NCBI RefSeq assembly: GCF_900454025.1
Contig: NZ_UGQM01000001.1
Span: 5,208,001-5,272,000 of the forward strand
Reading direction: 5' to 3'
DNA: 64,000 nt
Source of the DNA: Mycolicibacterium gilvum
GTDB taxonomy: Bacteria > Actinomycetota > Actinomycetes > Mycobacteriales > Mycobacteriaceae
Part shown: positions 51,597 through 60,248 of the stretch, in pieces
Position numbering within the stretch: position 1 is the first letter of the stretch
Layout: the number at the start of each line of letters is the position of its first letter
Program-made: the position numbers and the translations under genes
Notes under the pieces: model-generated
What the model was told of the DNA's origin: nothing
The model's database searches: none
The model's input: the letters and a program-made list of their open reading frames with translations, nothing else

Positions 51597-52751
51597 GTGA
51601 CCCCCTCGCAGCGTTCGGGCATCCCGCCGTTCTACGTGATGGATGTGTGGCTCGCCGCCGCCGAGCGCCAACGAACGCACGGGGATCTGGTGAATCTGTC
51701 CGCCGGTCAGCCCAGTGCCGGCGCTCCCACTGCCGTTCGGGATGCCGCGGTCGCGGCGTTGCACCGCAACCAGCTCGGATACACCGTCGCGCTCGGCATC
51801 CCCGAGTTACGCACCGCGATTGCCGGTTCCTACCAGGACCGCCACGGACTCGAGGTCGATCCAGGCGACGTCGTCATCACCACCGGGTCGTCGGGTGGGT
51901 TCCTGTTGGCGTTTCTGGCCTGCTTCGACGTCGGGGACCGCGTCGCGATCGCCAGCCCGGGTTACCCCTGTTACCGCAACATCCTGTCCGCGCTGGGATG
52001 CGAGGTGGTGGAGTTGCCGTGCGGACCCGACACGCGTTTCCAGCCGACGCTGCAGATGCTCACCGAGCTCGATCCCCCCGTGTCGGGTGTGATCGTCGCG
52101 AGCCCTGCGAACCCGACCGGTACCGTCATCGCGCCTGAGGAACTGGCCGCGATCGCGGCGTGGTGCGAAACCTCGGGCGTCCGGTTGATCAGCGACGAGG
52201 TCTACCACGGCCTGGTGTACCCGGGCGCGCCGGCCACCAGCTGCGCATGGGAGACATCGCGTGAATCCATTGTGGTGAACAGCTTTTCGAAGTACTTCGC
52301 GATGACCGGCTGGCGGCTGGGCTGGCTGCTGGTGCCCGACGAGCTCAAGCGCGCCGTCGACCGGTTGACGGGGAACTTCACGATCTGCCCACCCGTCCTG
52401 CCTCAGCTGGCCGCCGTCGCCGCGTTCACCCCCGAGTCGGTCGCCGAGGCCGAATCGCTGCTCGAGGGCTACGGGGCCAACCGGACGATGCTGCTCGACG
52501 GGCTGCGGGCCCTCGGCATCGACCGCCTCGCGCCGACCGACGGCGCGTTCTACGTCTACGCCGACGTCTCGCACCTGACCACCGATTCGCTGTCGTTCTG
52601 CTCGAAGTTGTTGGCCGACACCGGTGTTGCGATCGCGCCTGGCGTCGACTTCGACACCGTCCGCGGCGGCGCCTTCGTCCGGCTGTCCTTCGCGGGGCCG
52701 TCCTCCGACATCGAGGAGGCGCTGCGCCGGTTCGGCGCATGGCTCCCCTGA
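51597..52751 (+). CDS. aspB: Class I/II PLP-dependent aminotransferase AspB
   Basis: 384-residue fold-type I aminotransferase resembling Rv3565 (annotated AspB). PLP-binding Lys in VNSFSKYFAMTGWRLGW, Asp/Tyr pair in RLISDEVYHGLVY, Asn in ASPANPTGTVIAPEELA and a C-terminal Arg in GAFVRLSFAG for the substrate carboxylate. It keeps the same place at the end of the fadE31-33 series as in M. tuberculosis; its link to steroid breakdown is unproven. GTG 51597 chosen, as no ATG gives the full N-terminus. Overlaps the MFS gene by 13 nt. Confidence 0.9.
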   Translation: MTPSQRSGIPPFYVMDVWLAAAERQRTHGDLVNLSAGQPSAGAPTAVRDAAVAALHRNQLGYTVALGIPELRTAIAGSYQDRHGLEVDPGDVVITTGSSGGFLLAFLACFDVGDRVAIASPGYPCYRNILSALGCEVVELPCGPDTRFQPTLQMLTELDPPVSGVIVASPANPTGTVIAPEELAAIAAWCETSGVRLISDEVYHGLVYPGAPATSCAWETSRESIVVNSFSKYFAMTGWRLGWLLVPDELKRAVDRLTGNFTICPPVLPQLAAVAAFTPESVAEAESLLEGYGANRTMLLDGLRALGIDRLAPTDGAFYVYADVSHLTTDSLSFCSKLLADTGVAIAPGVDFDTVRGGAFVRLSFAGPSSDIEEALRRFGAWLP

Positions 52752-53908
52752 GTCCCACCGCGCAGCGGGCGCCGCTGCTGGCGGCCGGCTTTACCACCGC
52801 GTTCGGCGCCCACGCCGTGGCTGGCACGTTGGGCACCACGACCACCGGGACGGCGGCGTCGCTGCTGACCCTGGGTGCAATGCTGGCGATCTACGACGGC
52901 GCCGAGGTGATCCTCAAACCGCTGTTCGGGACGCTTGCCGACCGCATCGGCGCGCGCACGGTCCTGATCGCCGGATTGGCCGTCTTCGCCGTCGCGTCGC
53001 TGAGCTTCGCCGTCGCCGACGAGACCGCGTGGCTGTGGGCCGCACGGCTGGGACAGGGCATCGGCGCCGCCGCCTTCTCCCCCGCCGCGTCCGCTCTGGT
53101 CGCGCGGCTGGCACCCGCGTCGGGACAGGGCCGGGCGTTCGGGACATACGGCTCGTACAAGTCGGTCGGCTACACCCTGGGACCGCTGATCGGCGGTGCG
53201 ATCGTGACGTTCGGCGGCCTTCAGGCCCTGTTCGCGGTGATGGCCGCACTCGCAGCCGCCGTCGCTGTGTGGGCCGCCGTGGCGGTCCCCCGCCTCGCCG
53301 TGCTGCCGAGAACCCGTCAGACACTTCTCGACACGGTGCGACGGTTCTCCGAGTCTTCGTTCGTGACACCGACACTGGCGCTCGCCGCGGCGACCGCGGC
53401 GCTGTCGGCCGGGGTCGGCTTCCTGCCGGTGCTGGGCACCGACTTCGGCCTGTCCCCGGTCGTCACCGGTGCCGTCGTGTCGGTGCTCGCACTGACCACC
53501 GCCGTGGTGCAACCACTGGCCGGGCGCGCCGCGGATTCGGGCAGGATCTCGTTGACGTCCGGGCTCTTCACCGGCGTCGTGGTGACCGCGGCCGGGGTCG
53601 CCGCGGCGGCCCTGCCGGGACTGGTGGGGTTACTCGGTGGAGCGGTCGTCATCGGCGTCGGATGCGGGCTCATCACGCCGCTGGCCTTCACGATGCTGGC
53701 GCGGTCCACGCCGGAGGAGCGGTTGGGCCAGACCATGGGGGCCGCCGAGATCGGGCGCGAGTGCGGCGATGCCGCAGGGCCTCTCGTCGTCGCTGCGATC
53801 GCCGCAGCCTCGACCGTGCCGTTCGGTTTCCTCGGGCTCGCGGCGGTGGTGGCGGCCTCCGGAGTCGGTGTCCGCCGAGGACGCGGACGTGTCGGTGGGG
53901 TGGGGTAG
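52739..53908 (+). CDS. MFS transporter
   Basis: 389-residue major facilitator protein with about 12 TM helices. Between TM2 and TM3 lies the motif A-like loop GTLADRIGARTVLIAG (Asp, Arg). A drug-efflux-type TM5 motif C resembles GPLIGGAIVTFGG. Overlap of 13 nt with aspB and the same strand suggest an extension of the fadD3 operon. It may export an intermediate or drug; no substrate can be read from the sequence. The C-terminus is basic (RRGRGRVGG). Absent from this place in M. tuberculosis. Confidence 0.82.
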   Translation: MAPLSPTAQRAPLLAAGFTTAFGAHAVAGTLGTTTTGTAASLLTLGAMLAIYDGAEVILKPLFGTLADRIGARTVLIAGLAVFAVASLSFAVADETAWLWAARLGQGIGAAAFSPAASALVARLAPASGQGRAFGTYGSYKSVGYTLGPLIGGAIVTFGGLQALFAVMAALAAAVAVWAAVAVPRLAVLPRTRQTLLDTVRRFSESSFVTPTLALAAATAALSAGVGFLPVLGTDFGLSPVVTGAVVSVLALTTAVVQPLAGRAADSGRISLTSGLFTGVVVTAAGVAAAALPGLVGLLGGAVVIGVGCGLITPLAFTMLARSTPEERLGQTMGAAEIGRECGDAAGPLVVAAIAAASTVPFGFLGLAAVVAASGVGVRRGRGRVGGVG

Positions 53909-53911
53909 CTT
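53906..53911 (+). promoter_or_regulatory. -10 element of HNH gene
   Basis: TAGCTT and then 7 nt to ATG 53919. TAnnnT-N7-ATG arrangement predicts a leaderless mRNA. It overlaps the last codons of the MFS gene. Confidence 0.45.
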
Positions 53912-53918
53912 CGGTGGC

Positions 53919-55211
53919 ATGTTCGAAAGTTTGTTCGATATTGATGAGGGGGCGTCGCAGGCCGAGCTGCGGGCGGTCGTCGAGCGGTGTGAGCGGTTGA
54001 AGTCGGCGGCTGCGGCGGCCCAGGCGCGCGCGACCGCGTTGTGGGCGGCCAAGCGTGCTGCTGCCGAGGAGGCTGCGGGGGTGCCGGCGCGTCGGCGGGG
54101 TAAGGGGTTGGCCTCGGAGGTCGCGTTGGCCCGCCGGGATGCCCCGGTCAAGGGTGGTCAGCATCTGGGGTTTGCCAAGGCGTTGATGGGCGAGATGCCG
54201 CATACGTGGGCGGCGTTGGAGTGCGGCGCGCTCTCGGAATGGCGGGCGACGCTGATCGTGCGGGAATCGGCCTGTCTGAGCGTCGAGGACCGTCGGCGCC
54301 TCGACGCCGAGATGTGCGCCGACGTGTCGCGTTTTGAGGGGTGGGGCAACAAGCGGGTGGAGGCCGAGGCCAAGAAGATCGCCGCACGGTTGGATGTCGC
54401 AGCGGTGGTCGAGCGCGCCGACAAGGCGGCGGCTCAGGCGCGGGTCAGCTGTCGCCCCGCACCGAACGGGATGGTGTATTTCACCGTGCTTTTGCCGCTG
54501 GCCCAGGGCATCGGAATGTATGCCGCGCTCAAACACCACGCCGACACGACCTTCGATGGGCGCTCCCGCGGTCAGGTCATGACCGATACCGCGTTCGAGC
54601 GGATCACCGGACGCTCAGCGGGGACCGCGGTGCCGGTCGAGGTGAACCTGGTGATGGCCGACACCACGCTGGCCGGTGATGACGACTGCCCGGGGTGGCT
54701 CGACGGGTACGGGCCGGTCCCGGCCGGGTTCTGCCGCGCGCTGACCGGCGACGCGGTCGCTGACAAGGGAGCCAGGGCCACGTTGCGGCGGTTGTATCGG
54801 CATCCGCGGTCGGGGCAGTTGGTGGCGATGGAGTCGCGGGCGCGGCTGTTTCCGAAGGGGTTGGCCACGTTGATCGATCGGCGTGATCAGACCTGCCGCA
54901 CGCCCTACTGTGACGCCCCGATACGCCATCACGATCATGCGACGCCCGATCGTGCCGGTGGCAAGACCAGTGCGGAAAACGGGCTCGGTGAGTGCGCGGC
55001 GTGCAACTACGCCAAAGAGGCGCCCGGCTGGCAGGTCAGCGCCGGAACACAGGACGGGTCACACACCGCGCGATGGGTGACCCCGACCGGGGCGGTGCAC
55101 TACTCGATCGCCCCGACCCTGCCCGGCCCACCCGTGCGCCGCCGCATCAGCGACACCGAAGGCCGACTCAGCATCGACCTCATCACCTTCGACAAACCCG
55201 ACGCCGCCTGA
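53919..55211 (+). CDS. DUF222/HNH endonuclease-domain protein (13E12 family type)
   Basis: 430-residue protein. DUF222 domain (about residues 1-260; helical, ERCERLKSAAAAAQARATAL) and a C-terminal HNH nuclease (about 325-390): TCRTPYCDAPIRHHDHATP, then SAENGLGECAACNYAKEAPGW. The Cys pairs, the HHDH and Asn-Asn positions form the zinc/metal site. This family is multicopy in mycobacteria, where members are called REP13E12 and some carry phage attachment sites. Role unknown. Other nearby genes are convergent; the stop lies 1 nt from the end of the acetoacetyl-CoA synthetase gene. Confidence 0.88.
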   Translation: MFESLFDIDEGASQAELRAVVERCERLKSAAAAAQARATALWAAKRAAAEEAAGVPARRRGKGLASEVALARRDAPVKGGQHLGFAKALMGEMPHTWAALECGALSEWRATLIVRESACLSVEDRRRLDAEMCADVSRFEGWGNKRVEAEAKKIAARLDVAAVVERADKAAAQARVSCRPAPNGMVYFTVLLPLAQGIGMYAALKHHADTTFDGRSRGQVMTDTAFERITGRSAGTAVPVEVNLVMADTTLAGDDDCPGWLDGYGPVPAGFCRALTGDAVADKGARATLRRLYRHPRSGQLVAMESRARLFPKGLATLIDRRDQTCRTPYCDAPIRHHDHATPDRAGGKTSAENGLGECAACNYAKEAPGWQVSAGTQDGSHTARWVTPTGAVHYSIAPTLPGPPVRRRISDTEGRLSIDLITFDKPDAA

Positions 55212-55212
55212 C

Positions 55213-57114
55213 TCACGTCGAGGTGACGGCGCGGCACTGCCCGGCATACCAATCGAGCAGCGCGGGGTCGTCGACGGCGCTGCGCTCGACGATCTTCGCG
55301 GGATCGCCGCCCTGGAGAAGCTTCTTGATGGGGACTTCGAGCTTCTTACCTGTGCGGGTGTGCGGGATCGCCGGTGCGGCGATGATCTCGTCGGGCACAT
55401 GCCGGGGCGAGAGCTCGGTGCGAATGCGCTCGTTGATCTTGTCCCGTAACCCGTCGTCGAGTTTCACCCCGTCGGCGGGCACCACGAACAACGGCATCCA
55501 GTACCCGCCGTCGGGTAGCTCGGCGCCGATCACCAGCGCTTCGGCCACCTCGGGAAGACTTTCGACCGCCTGATAGATGTCGGCACTGCCCATCCGGATA
55601 CCGTGCCGGTTGAGCGTCGAATCCGAACGACCGTGGACGACCACACTGCCGCGATCAGTGAGGGTGATCCAGTCCCCGTGCCGCCACACCCCCGGGTACG
55701 TGTCGAAATAGGCGCAGCGATAACGACTTCCGTCGCGGTCGTTCCAGAATCCGACGGGCATCGACGGCATCGGTTTCGTGATGACCAGCTCGCCGACCTC
55801 GCCACGCACCGGCTGGCCGTCCTCATCCCAGGCGTCCAGCGCCACCCCGAGATATGGGGCGGACAGCTCGCCCGGCCACACCGGCACCGTCCGCACGCCA
55901 CCGAGGAAGGCCGACACCACGTCGGTGCCGCCGCTGATGGACGCGACCTGAACTCCCACCTGGTCCTGCAACCACAGCGACGACGCCGCCGGCAGCGCCG
56001 AACCGGTGATGCCCACCGACCGCAGAGCCGACAGATCGTAGGTCGACGCCGGCGTCGCCTCCGCCTTCATGCAGCCCAGCACGTATCCCGGGCTGGTTCC
56101 GAGCACCGTGGCGCCCACCCGGGATGCGATCTCCCACAACGTCTCCGGGTGCCGCGCGGTGGGGCTCCCGTCATAGCAGACGATGGTCGCGCCCACCAGC
56201 AGGCCGGCCACCTGGAAGTTCCACATCATCCAGCTGGGGCTCGTGTACCAGAAGAAGACGTCGTCCCTGCCGATATCCGACTGCAGCGCAACAGCCTTGA
56301 GATGCTCCACCACGACGCCGCCGTGGCCGTGCACGATACCCTTCGGCAGCCCCGTCGTCCCCGACGAGAACAGAACCCACAGCGGATGGTCGAACGGCAC
56401 CCGGGCGGGCGTGAGAGGTGTCTCGACACGCGCCGCGAGATCGTCGAGTGTGAAAATAGCTGTCAGCGAAGGAATCTCGGACCTCAGGGCCGCGACATCG
56501 GCCCTCTTGTCGTGGTACCTGCCCGCATAGGTGTACCCGTCCGCTGCGACGAGGGCTTTCGGCTCCAGCTGCCCCAGACGGTCGAGGGCCGCCTTGGCCG
56601 AATAGTCCTGTCCGCACGCGCTCCAGACCGCACCGATGCTCGCGGTCGCCAGGAACGCGACGACCGCCTCGGGAATGTTGGGCAGGTACCCGACCACCCG
56701 GTCGCCGGACTCGACCCCCGCGGCACGCAGCCTGTCGGCGAACGCGGCGGTGCGCCCGAGAAGTTCGGCCCAGGACACCTCGCGATCGGGCGCGTCTTCA
56801 CTGACGTGAAGGATCGCCGGCCGATCGGTCCGGACGTGGCGCATCACCTGATCGACGTAATTGATCTCCGTGCCGGGAAACCACTGCGCCCCGGGCATTT
56901 CCGCGCTCTGCAGAACCGGCTGCGCCCGCTCACCGAGGTCGAAGTAGTCCCAGAGCGCCGCCCAGAACTCCTCGACGTCCTCCACGGACCAGGCCCACAG
57001 CGCGTGGTAGTCCGGAAAGTCCCTTCCGGTGCGTTGCTCGACGAACCGCGTGAAGGCGGTGATCTCGGCCTCGGCGATGTCGCGCTCAGCGGGGGTCCAC
57101 TGAGGTTCGGTCAC
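55213..57114 (-). CDS. Acetoacetyl-CoA synthetase (acetoacetate-CoA ligase)
   Basis: 633-residue ANL-family ligase of the AacS type (usual length about 650). It has an N-terminal ACAS extension (YHALWAWSVEDVEEFWAALW), the P-loop LFSSGTTGLPKGIVHGHGG near residue 270, ISGGTDVVSAFLGG (A5 equivalent of acetoacetyl-CoA synthetases) near 400, WRHGDWITLTDRGSVVVHGR (A7) and Lys in TRTGKKLEVPIKKLL (A10). ISGGTD rather than YGSTE distinguishes it from acetyl-CoA synthetases. GTG 57114 overlaps the dehydrogenase stop by 4 nt (GTGA). Completes conversion of 3-hydroxybutyrate via acetoacetate to acetoacetyl-CoA. Confidence 0.9.
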   Translation of the reverse strand: MTEPQWTPAERDIAEAEITAFTRFVEQRTGRDFPDYHALWAWSVEDVEEFWAALWDYFDLGERAQPVLQSAEMPGAQWFPGTEINYVDQVMRHVRTDRPAILHVSEDAPDREVSWAELLGRTAAFADRLRAAGVESGDRVVGYLPNIPEAVVAFLATASIGAVWSACGQDYSAKAALDRLGQLEPKALVAADGYTYAGRYHDKRADVAALRSEIPSLTAIFTLDDLAARVETPLTPARVPFDHPLWVLFSSGTTGLPKGIVHGHGGVVVEHLKAVALQSDIGRDDVFFWYTSPSWMMWNFQVAGLLVGATIVCYDGSPTARHPETLWEIASRVGATVLGTSPGYVLGCMKAEATPASTYDLSALRSVGITGSALPAASSLWLQDQVGVQVASISGGTDVVSAFLGGVRTVPVWPGELSAPYLGVALDAWDEDGQPVRGEVGELVITKPMPSMPVGFWNDRDGSRYRCAYFDTYPGVWRHGDWITLTDRGSVVVHGRSDSTLNRHGIRMGSADIYQAVESLPEVAEALVIGAELPDGGYWMPLFVVPADGVKLDDGLRDKINERIRTELSPRHVPDEIIAAPAIPHTRTGKKLEVPIKKLLQGGDPAKIVERSAVDDPALLDWYAGQCRAVTST

Positions 57115-57872
57115 CGAGCGCTCCATCCGCCGTCCATGGTGTACGACGCGCCGGTGACCATCCCGGCCGCGGGCGAGGCCAGCCACGCCACCAGTGAGCC
57201 GACCTCCTCCGGCCCGACGAGCCGCTTGACCGCGCTCTCCTTGAGCAGGATGTCGGAGACCACCTGGTCCTCCGGGATGCCGTGCGTCCTGGCCTGATCC
57301 GCGATCTGCTTGGTCACCAGCGGGGTACGGACGTATCCGGGGTTGACGCAGTTGCTCGTGACGCCGTGCGGTCCGCCTTCGAGCGCCGTCACCTTGGACA
57401 GCCCTTCCAGCGCGTGCTTGGCCGTCACATAGGCGACCTTGAACGGCGACGCACGCAGGCCGTGGATCGACGAGATGTTGATGACGCGGCCGAACTCGTT
57501 GCGGTACATGTGCGGTAGTGCGGCACGGATCAGCAGAAACGGCGCCTCGACCATCAGCGCCATCATCGAGCGGAACTTCTCGGGTGGGAACTCCGCGATC
57601 TCGCTGATGTTCTGGACTCCGGCGTTGTTGACCAGGATGTCGGTCTCCAACTGCAGACTCTCGAGGGCAGCGACGTCGAGAAGGTCCAGCGCCCAAGCCT
57701 TTCCGCCGATCTCCTCGGCCACCGTCTTGGCGCCCACCTCGTCGATGTCGGCGACGGTGACCGTGACACCGCGTTCGGCGAGGGCCTTCGCGCACGCCGC
57801 CCCGATGCCACCGGCGCCGCCGGTGACCACTGCGGTGCGGCTGCGGAGGTCGTTGACACCCGACTCGCTCAT
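57111..57872 (-). CDS. 3-hydroxybutyrate dehydrogenase
   Basis: 253-residue SDR. LRSRTAVVTGGAGGIGAACAKAL, NNAGVQNISEIAEFPPEKF, and a Ser-Tyr-Lys triad in INISSIHGLRASPFKVAYVTAKHALEG (split here). HxxxxSPFKxAYVxAKHxLxG and the downstream VNPGYVRTPLVTKQIADQA are characteristic of D-3-hydroxybutyrate dehydrogenases (BdhA). The enzyme would oxidise 3-hydroxybutyrate to acetoacetate with NAD+. Coupled by 4-nt overlaps to the transporter upstream and the ligase downstream, it forms a compact catabolic unit. Confidence 0.88.
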   Translation of the reverse strand: MSESGVNDLRSRTAVVTGGAGGIGAACAKALAERGVTVTVADIDEVGAKTVAEEIGGKAWALDLLDVAALESLQLETDILVNNAGVQNISEIAEFPPEKFRSMMALMVEAPFLLIRAALPHMYRNEFGRVINISSIHGLRASPFKVAYVTAKHALEGLSKVTALEGGPHGVTSNCVNPGYVRTPLVTKQIADQARTHGIPEDQVVSDILLKESAVKRLVGPEEVGSLVAWLASPAAGMVTGASYTMDGGWSAR

Positions 57873-59221
57873 ACGATGCCGGCCTTCTCCAACTGTTCGC
57901 GGTCGGCCGCGTCCAACGTGTGCAGGTCGATGCCCTTGGTCTCACGGGTGAACCACGCCGCGACCAGGGTCACGGCCGCCGCGCCGGCCAGGTACAGCGC
58001 GATGGGCACCCAGGTGCCGAACTTGTCGAGCAGCCACGTCGCGATGGCGGGCGCCAATGACCCCGCCACGATCGAGGTCACCTGATAGCCCAGCGACACA
58101 CCGGAATAGCGCATCCGGGTGGGGAACATCTCGGCCATGATCGCCGGCTGCGGCGCGTACATCAGCGCGTGGATCATCAGGCCCAGGATGACCGCGGCCA
58201 TGATGAGTAGGTAGCTGCCGGTGTTCATCATCGGGAACGCGAAGAAGCCCCAGGTGGCCGCCAGGATCGCGCCGACGATGTAGACGGGCCGGCGGCCGAA
58301 CCGGTCCGAGAGCCGGCCCACCTGCGGCACCACCAGGAAGTGCACCGCGTGCGCCGCGAGCAGCCACCACAGGATGTCGCTGGTGTCGGCACCGACGTGG
58401 GTCTTGAGGTAGACGATCGAGAAGGTGACCACCAGGTAGTACATGATGTTCTCCGCGAAGCGCAGCCCCATCGCGGTGAAGACGCCGCGCGGGTAGCGCT
58501 TCAGCACCTCGGCCACGCCGAAGGACACCGCCTTGACGCGGTCGACCTCTTCCTGGGCCTTGACGAAGATGGGTGCGTCGGTGACCTTGGTCCGGATGTA
58601 GTAGCCGATCAGCACCACGACGGCCGACAACCAGAACGCGACGCGCCAGCCCCAGGACATGAAGGCGGCCTCGGGCAGCACCCCGGTCAGTACCAGCAGG
58701 ACGACGGTGGCGAGCATGTTGCCGACCGGCACGGCGGCCTGCGGCCAGCTCGCCCAGAAGCCTCGGTCCTTGGCCGGGCTGTGCTCGGCGACGAGCAGCA
58801 CCGCTCCGCCCCATTCGCCGCCCACCGCGAAGCCCTGGATGAATCGCAGCGCCACCAGCAGGATCGGGGCCCACACTCCGATCTGGTGATAGGTGGGCAG
58901 GCATCCCATCAGGAACGTCACGACACCGACGAGCAGGATCGCGAACTGCAGCAGTTTCTTGCGGCCGTATTTGTCGCCGAAGTGGCCGAAGACGATGCCG
59001 CCGAGCGGGCGCGCGACGAAGCCGACCGCGTAGGTCAGCAGCGCTGCGATGAGCCCGGCGGCCTCGCTCGTGCCTTCTGCGAAGAAGACCTTGTTGAACA
59101 CCAGCGTGGCCGCGGTCGCGTAGAGGAAGAACTCGTACCACTCGACGACGGTGCCCGCCATCGACGCGACCACGACGCGTTTGAGACCCTTCGACCGCGA
59201 AGCACTCTCCGTAGAACTCAC
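57869..59221 (-). CDS. MHS-family MFS transporter (likely 3-hydroxybutyrate/short acid uptake)
   Basis: 450-residue, 12-TM metabolite:H+ symporter family protein. VVEWYEFFLYATAATLVF is the TM1 signature of this family, FGHFGDKYGRKKLLQF loop 2-3, EWGGAVLLVAEHSPAKDRGF TM4-5. GTG 59221 (MSSTESASRSKGLKRVV) was chosen; an in-frame codon at 59251 would add 10 residues. Members carry shikimate, proline/betaine, alpha-ketoglutarate and other acids. Operon with Bdh and AacS points to 3-hydroxybutyrate or acetoacetate uptake (inference). Divergent from the LysR gene. Confidence 0.85.
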   Translation of the reverse strand: MSSTESASRSKGLKRVVVASMAGTVVEWYEFFLYATAATLVFNKVFFAEGTSEAAGLIAALLTYAVGFVARPLGGIVFGHFGDKYGRKKLLQFAILLVGVVTFLMGCLPTYHQIGVWAPILLVALRFIQGFAVGGEWGGAVLLVAEHSPAKDRGFWASWPQAAVPVGNMLATVVLLVLTGVLPEAAFMSWGWRVAFWLSAVVVLIGYYIRTKVTDAPIFVKAQEEVDRVKAVSFGVAEVLKRYPRGVFTAMGLRFAENIMYYLVVTFSIVYLKTHVGADTSDILWWLLAAHAVHFLVVPQVGRLSDRFGRRPVYIVGAILAATWGFFAFPMMNTGSYLLIMAAVILGLMIHALMYAPQPAIMAEMFPTRMRYSGVSLGYQVTSIVAGSLAPAIATWLLDKFGTWVPIALYLAGAAAVTLVAAWFTRETKGIDLHTLDAADREQLEKAGIV

Positions 59222-59311
59222 AGCACACCCCTTCGTTGTGATGCCCACCACATGACCCGTGAGTATTCATGCAGCTCCCCAGTCCAGCAATGGTCAAAAC
59301 TGCAGGATGGT

Positions 59312-59327
59312 TCTGCGAAAATGCAGA
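59312..59327. promoter_or_regulatory. Candidate LysR operator between MHS transporter and LysR genes
   Basis: TCTGC-GAAAAT-GCAGA is an inverted repeat with 6-nt spacing just before the LysR ATG (59329); a third CTGCAG lies at 59300-59305. Placement in the divergent region next to the LysR start is as expected for a LysR autoregulatory site, though the T-N11-A form is only partly met. Confidence 0.4.
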
Positions 59328-59328
59328 G

Positions 59329-60240
59329 ATGAGTCCCCTCGGCCGCCGCCCCAGCGCCGACGACCTGCTGGTTCTGCTGGCTGTCGGCCGAACGGGCAAA
59401 TACACCTCCGCCGCCGACGAACTCGGCCTCAACCACACCACGATCAGCCGCCGCATCGCCGCGCTGGAGCAGGCGATGGGCGGACGCGTGCTCGCCCGGG
59501 TCGCCGGTGGGTGGGAGCTCACCGACCTAGGACGCGATGCGCTGGCCGCGGCCGAGGTCGTGGAGACCGCGGTCCGCTCGCTGGCCACCGACCCCGCGGG
59601 ACAACGCGCCCTGGAGGGGGTGGTGCGCATCTCGGCCACCGACGGCTTCTCGGCCTACATCGCCGCTCCGGCAGCGGCGGCGGTGCAGCGCCGGCATCCC
59701 GGGGTCGCGGTGGAGATCGTCGCGACCACCCGCCGCGCCACGCAGCAGCGATCGGGGATGGACGTCGAGGTCGTGGTCGGGGAGCCGAAGGTGCGGCGCG
59801 CCAGGGCGTTACGGTTGAGCGACTACTGCCTCGGCCTCTACGGCTCTCGCGACTATCTCGCCACGCACGGCACCCCTGCGACCATCGCCGAACTGCAGAA
59901 ACACCCCCTCGTCTACTTCATCGACTCCATGCTCCAGGTCGACGACCTGGACCTCGCCACGAGTTTCACACCCGCGATGCGGGAGTCGGTGACATCGACC
60001 AACGTCTTCGTCCACGTCGAGGCCACCCGGGCCGCCGCCGGCATCGGTCTGCTGCCCTGCTTCATGGCCGATCGCCACGACGACCTGGTACGCGTTCTCC
60101 CCGGGCAGGTTTCGATCACGCTCACGTACTGGTTGGTGACGCGTGCCGAGACCTTGCGCAGACCCGAGGTGGCCGCGGTGGTCGATGCGATCCGCGATCG
60201 GGTGCGCGACCGGCACCACATGCTGCTCGGCGCGGGTTAG
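59329..60240 (+). CDS. LysR-type transcriptional regulator
   Basis: 303-residue LTTR. Winged helix-turn-helix at residues 10-65 (DDLLVLLAVGRTGKYTSAAD, LGLNHTTISRRIAALEQAMG), linker helix, then a substrate-binding domain (ISATDGFSAYIAAPAAAAV, LGLYGSRDYLATHG, AGIGLLPCFMAD). Divergent from the transporter-bdh-aacS operon, it is the obvious candidate for its control, with 3-hydroxybutyrate or acetoacetate as possible effector (inference). ATG 59329 chosen; ATG 59290 and 59269 are in frame but would cover the putative operator. Confidence 0.87.
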   Translation: MSPLGRRPSADDLLVLLAVGRTGKYTSAADELGLNHTTISRRIAALEQAMGGRVLARVAGGWELTDLGRDALAAAEVVETAVRSLATDPAGQRALEGVVRISATDGFSAYIAAPAAAAVQRRHPGVAVEIVATTRRATQQRSGMDVEVVVGEPKVRRARALRLSDYCLGLYGSRDYLATHGTPATIAELQKHPLVYFIDSMLQVDDLDLATSFTPAMRESVTSTNVFVHVEATRAAAGIGLLPCFMADRHDDLVRVLPGQVSITLTYWLVTRAETLRRPEVAAVVDAIRDRVRDRHHMLLGAG

Positions 60241-60248
60241 CGTCGGTC

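Noticed and set aside
55213..57945. 910-residue fusion of acetoacetyl-CoA synthetase to an upstream Arg/Gly-rich segment
   Set aside because: The upstream part is the wrong frame of the dehydrogenase gene; GTG 57114 with a 4-nt overlap gives the family length.
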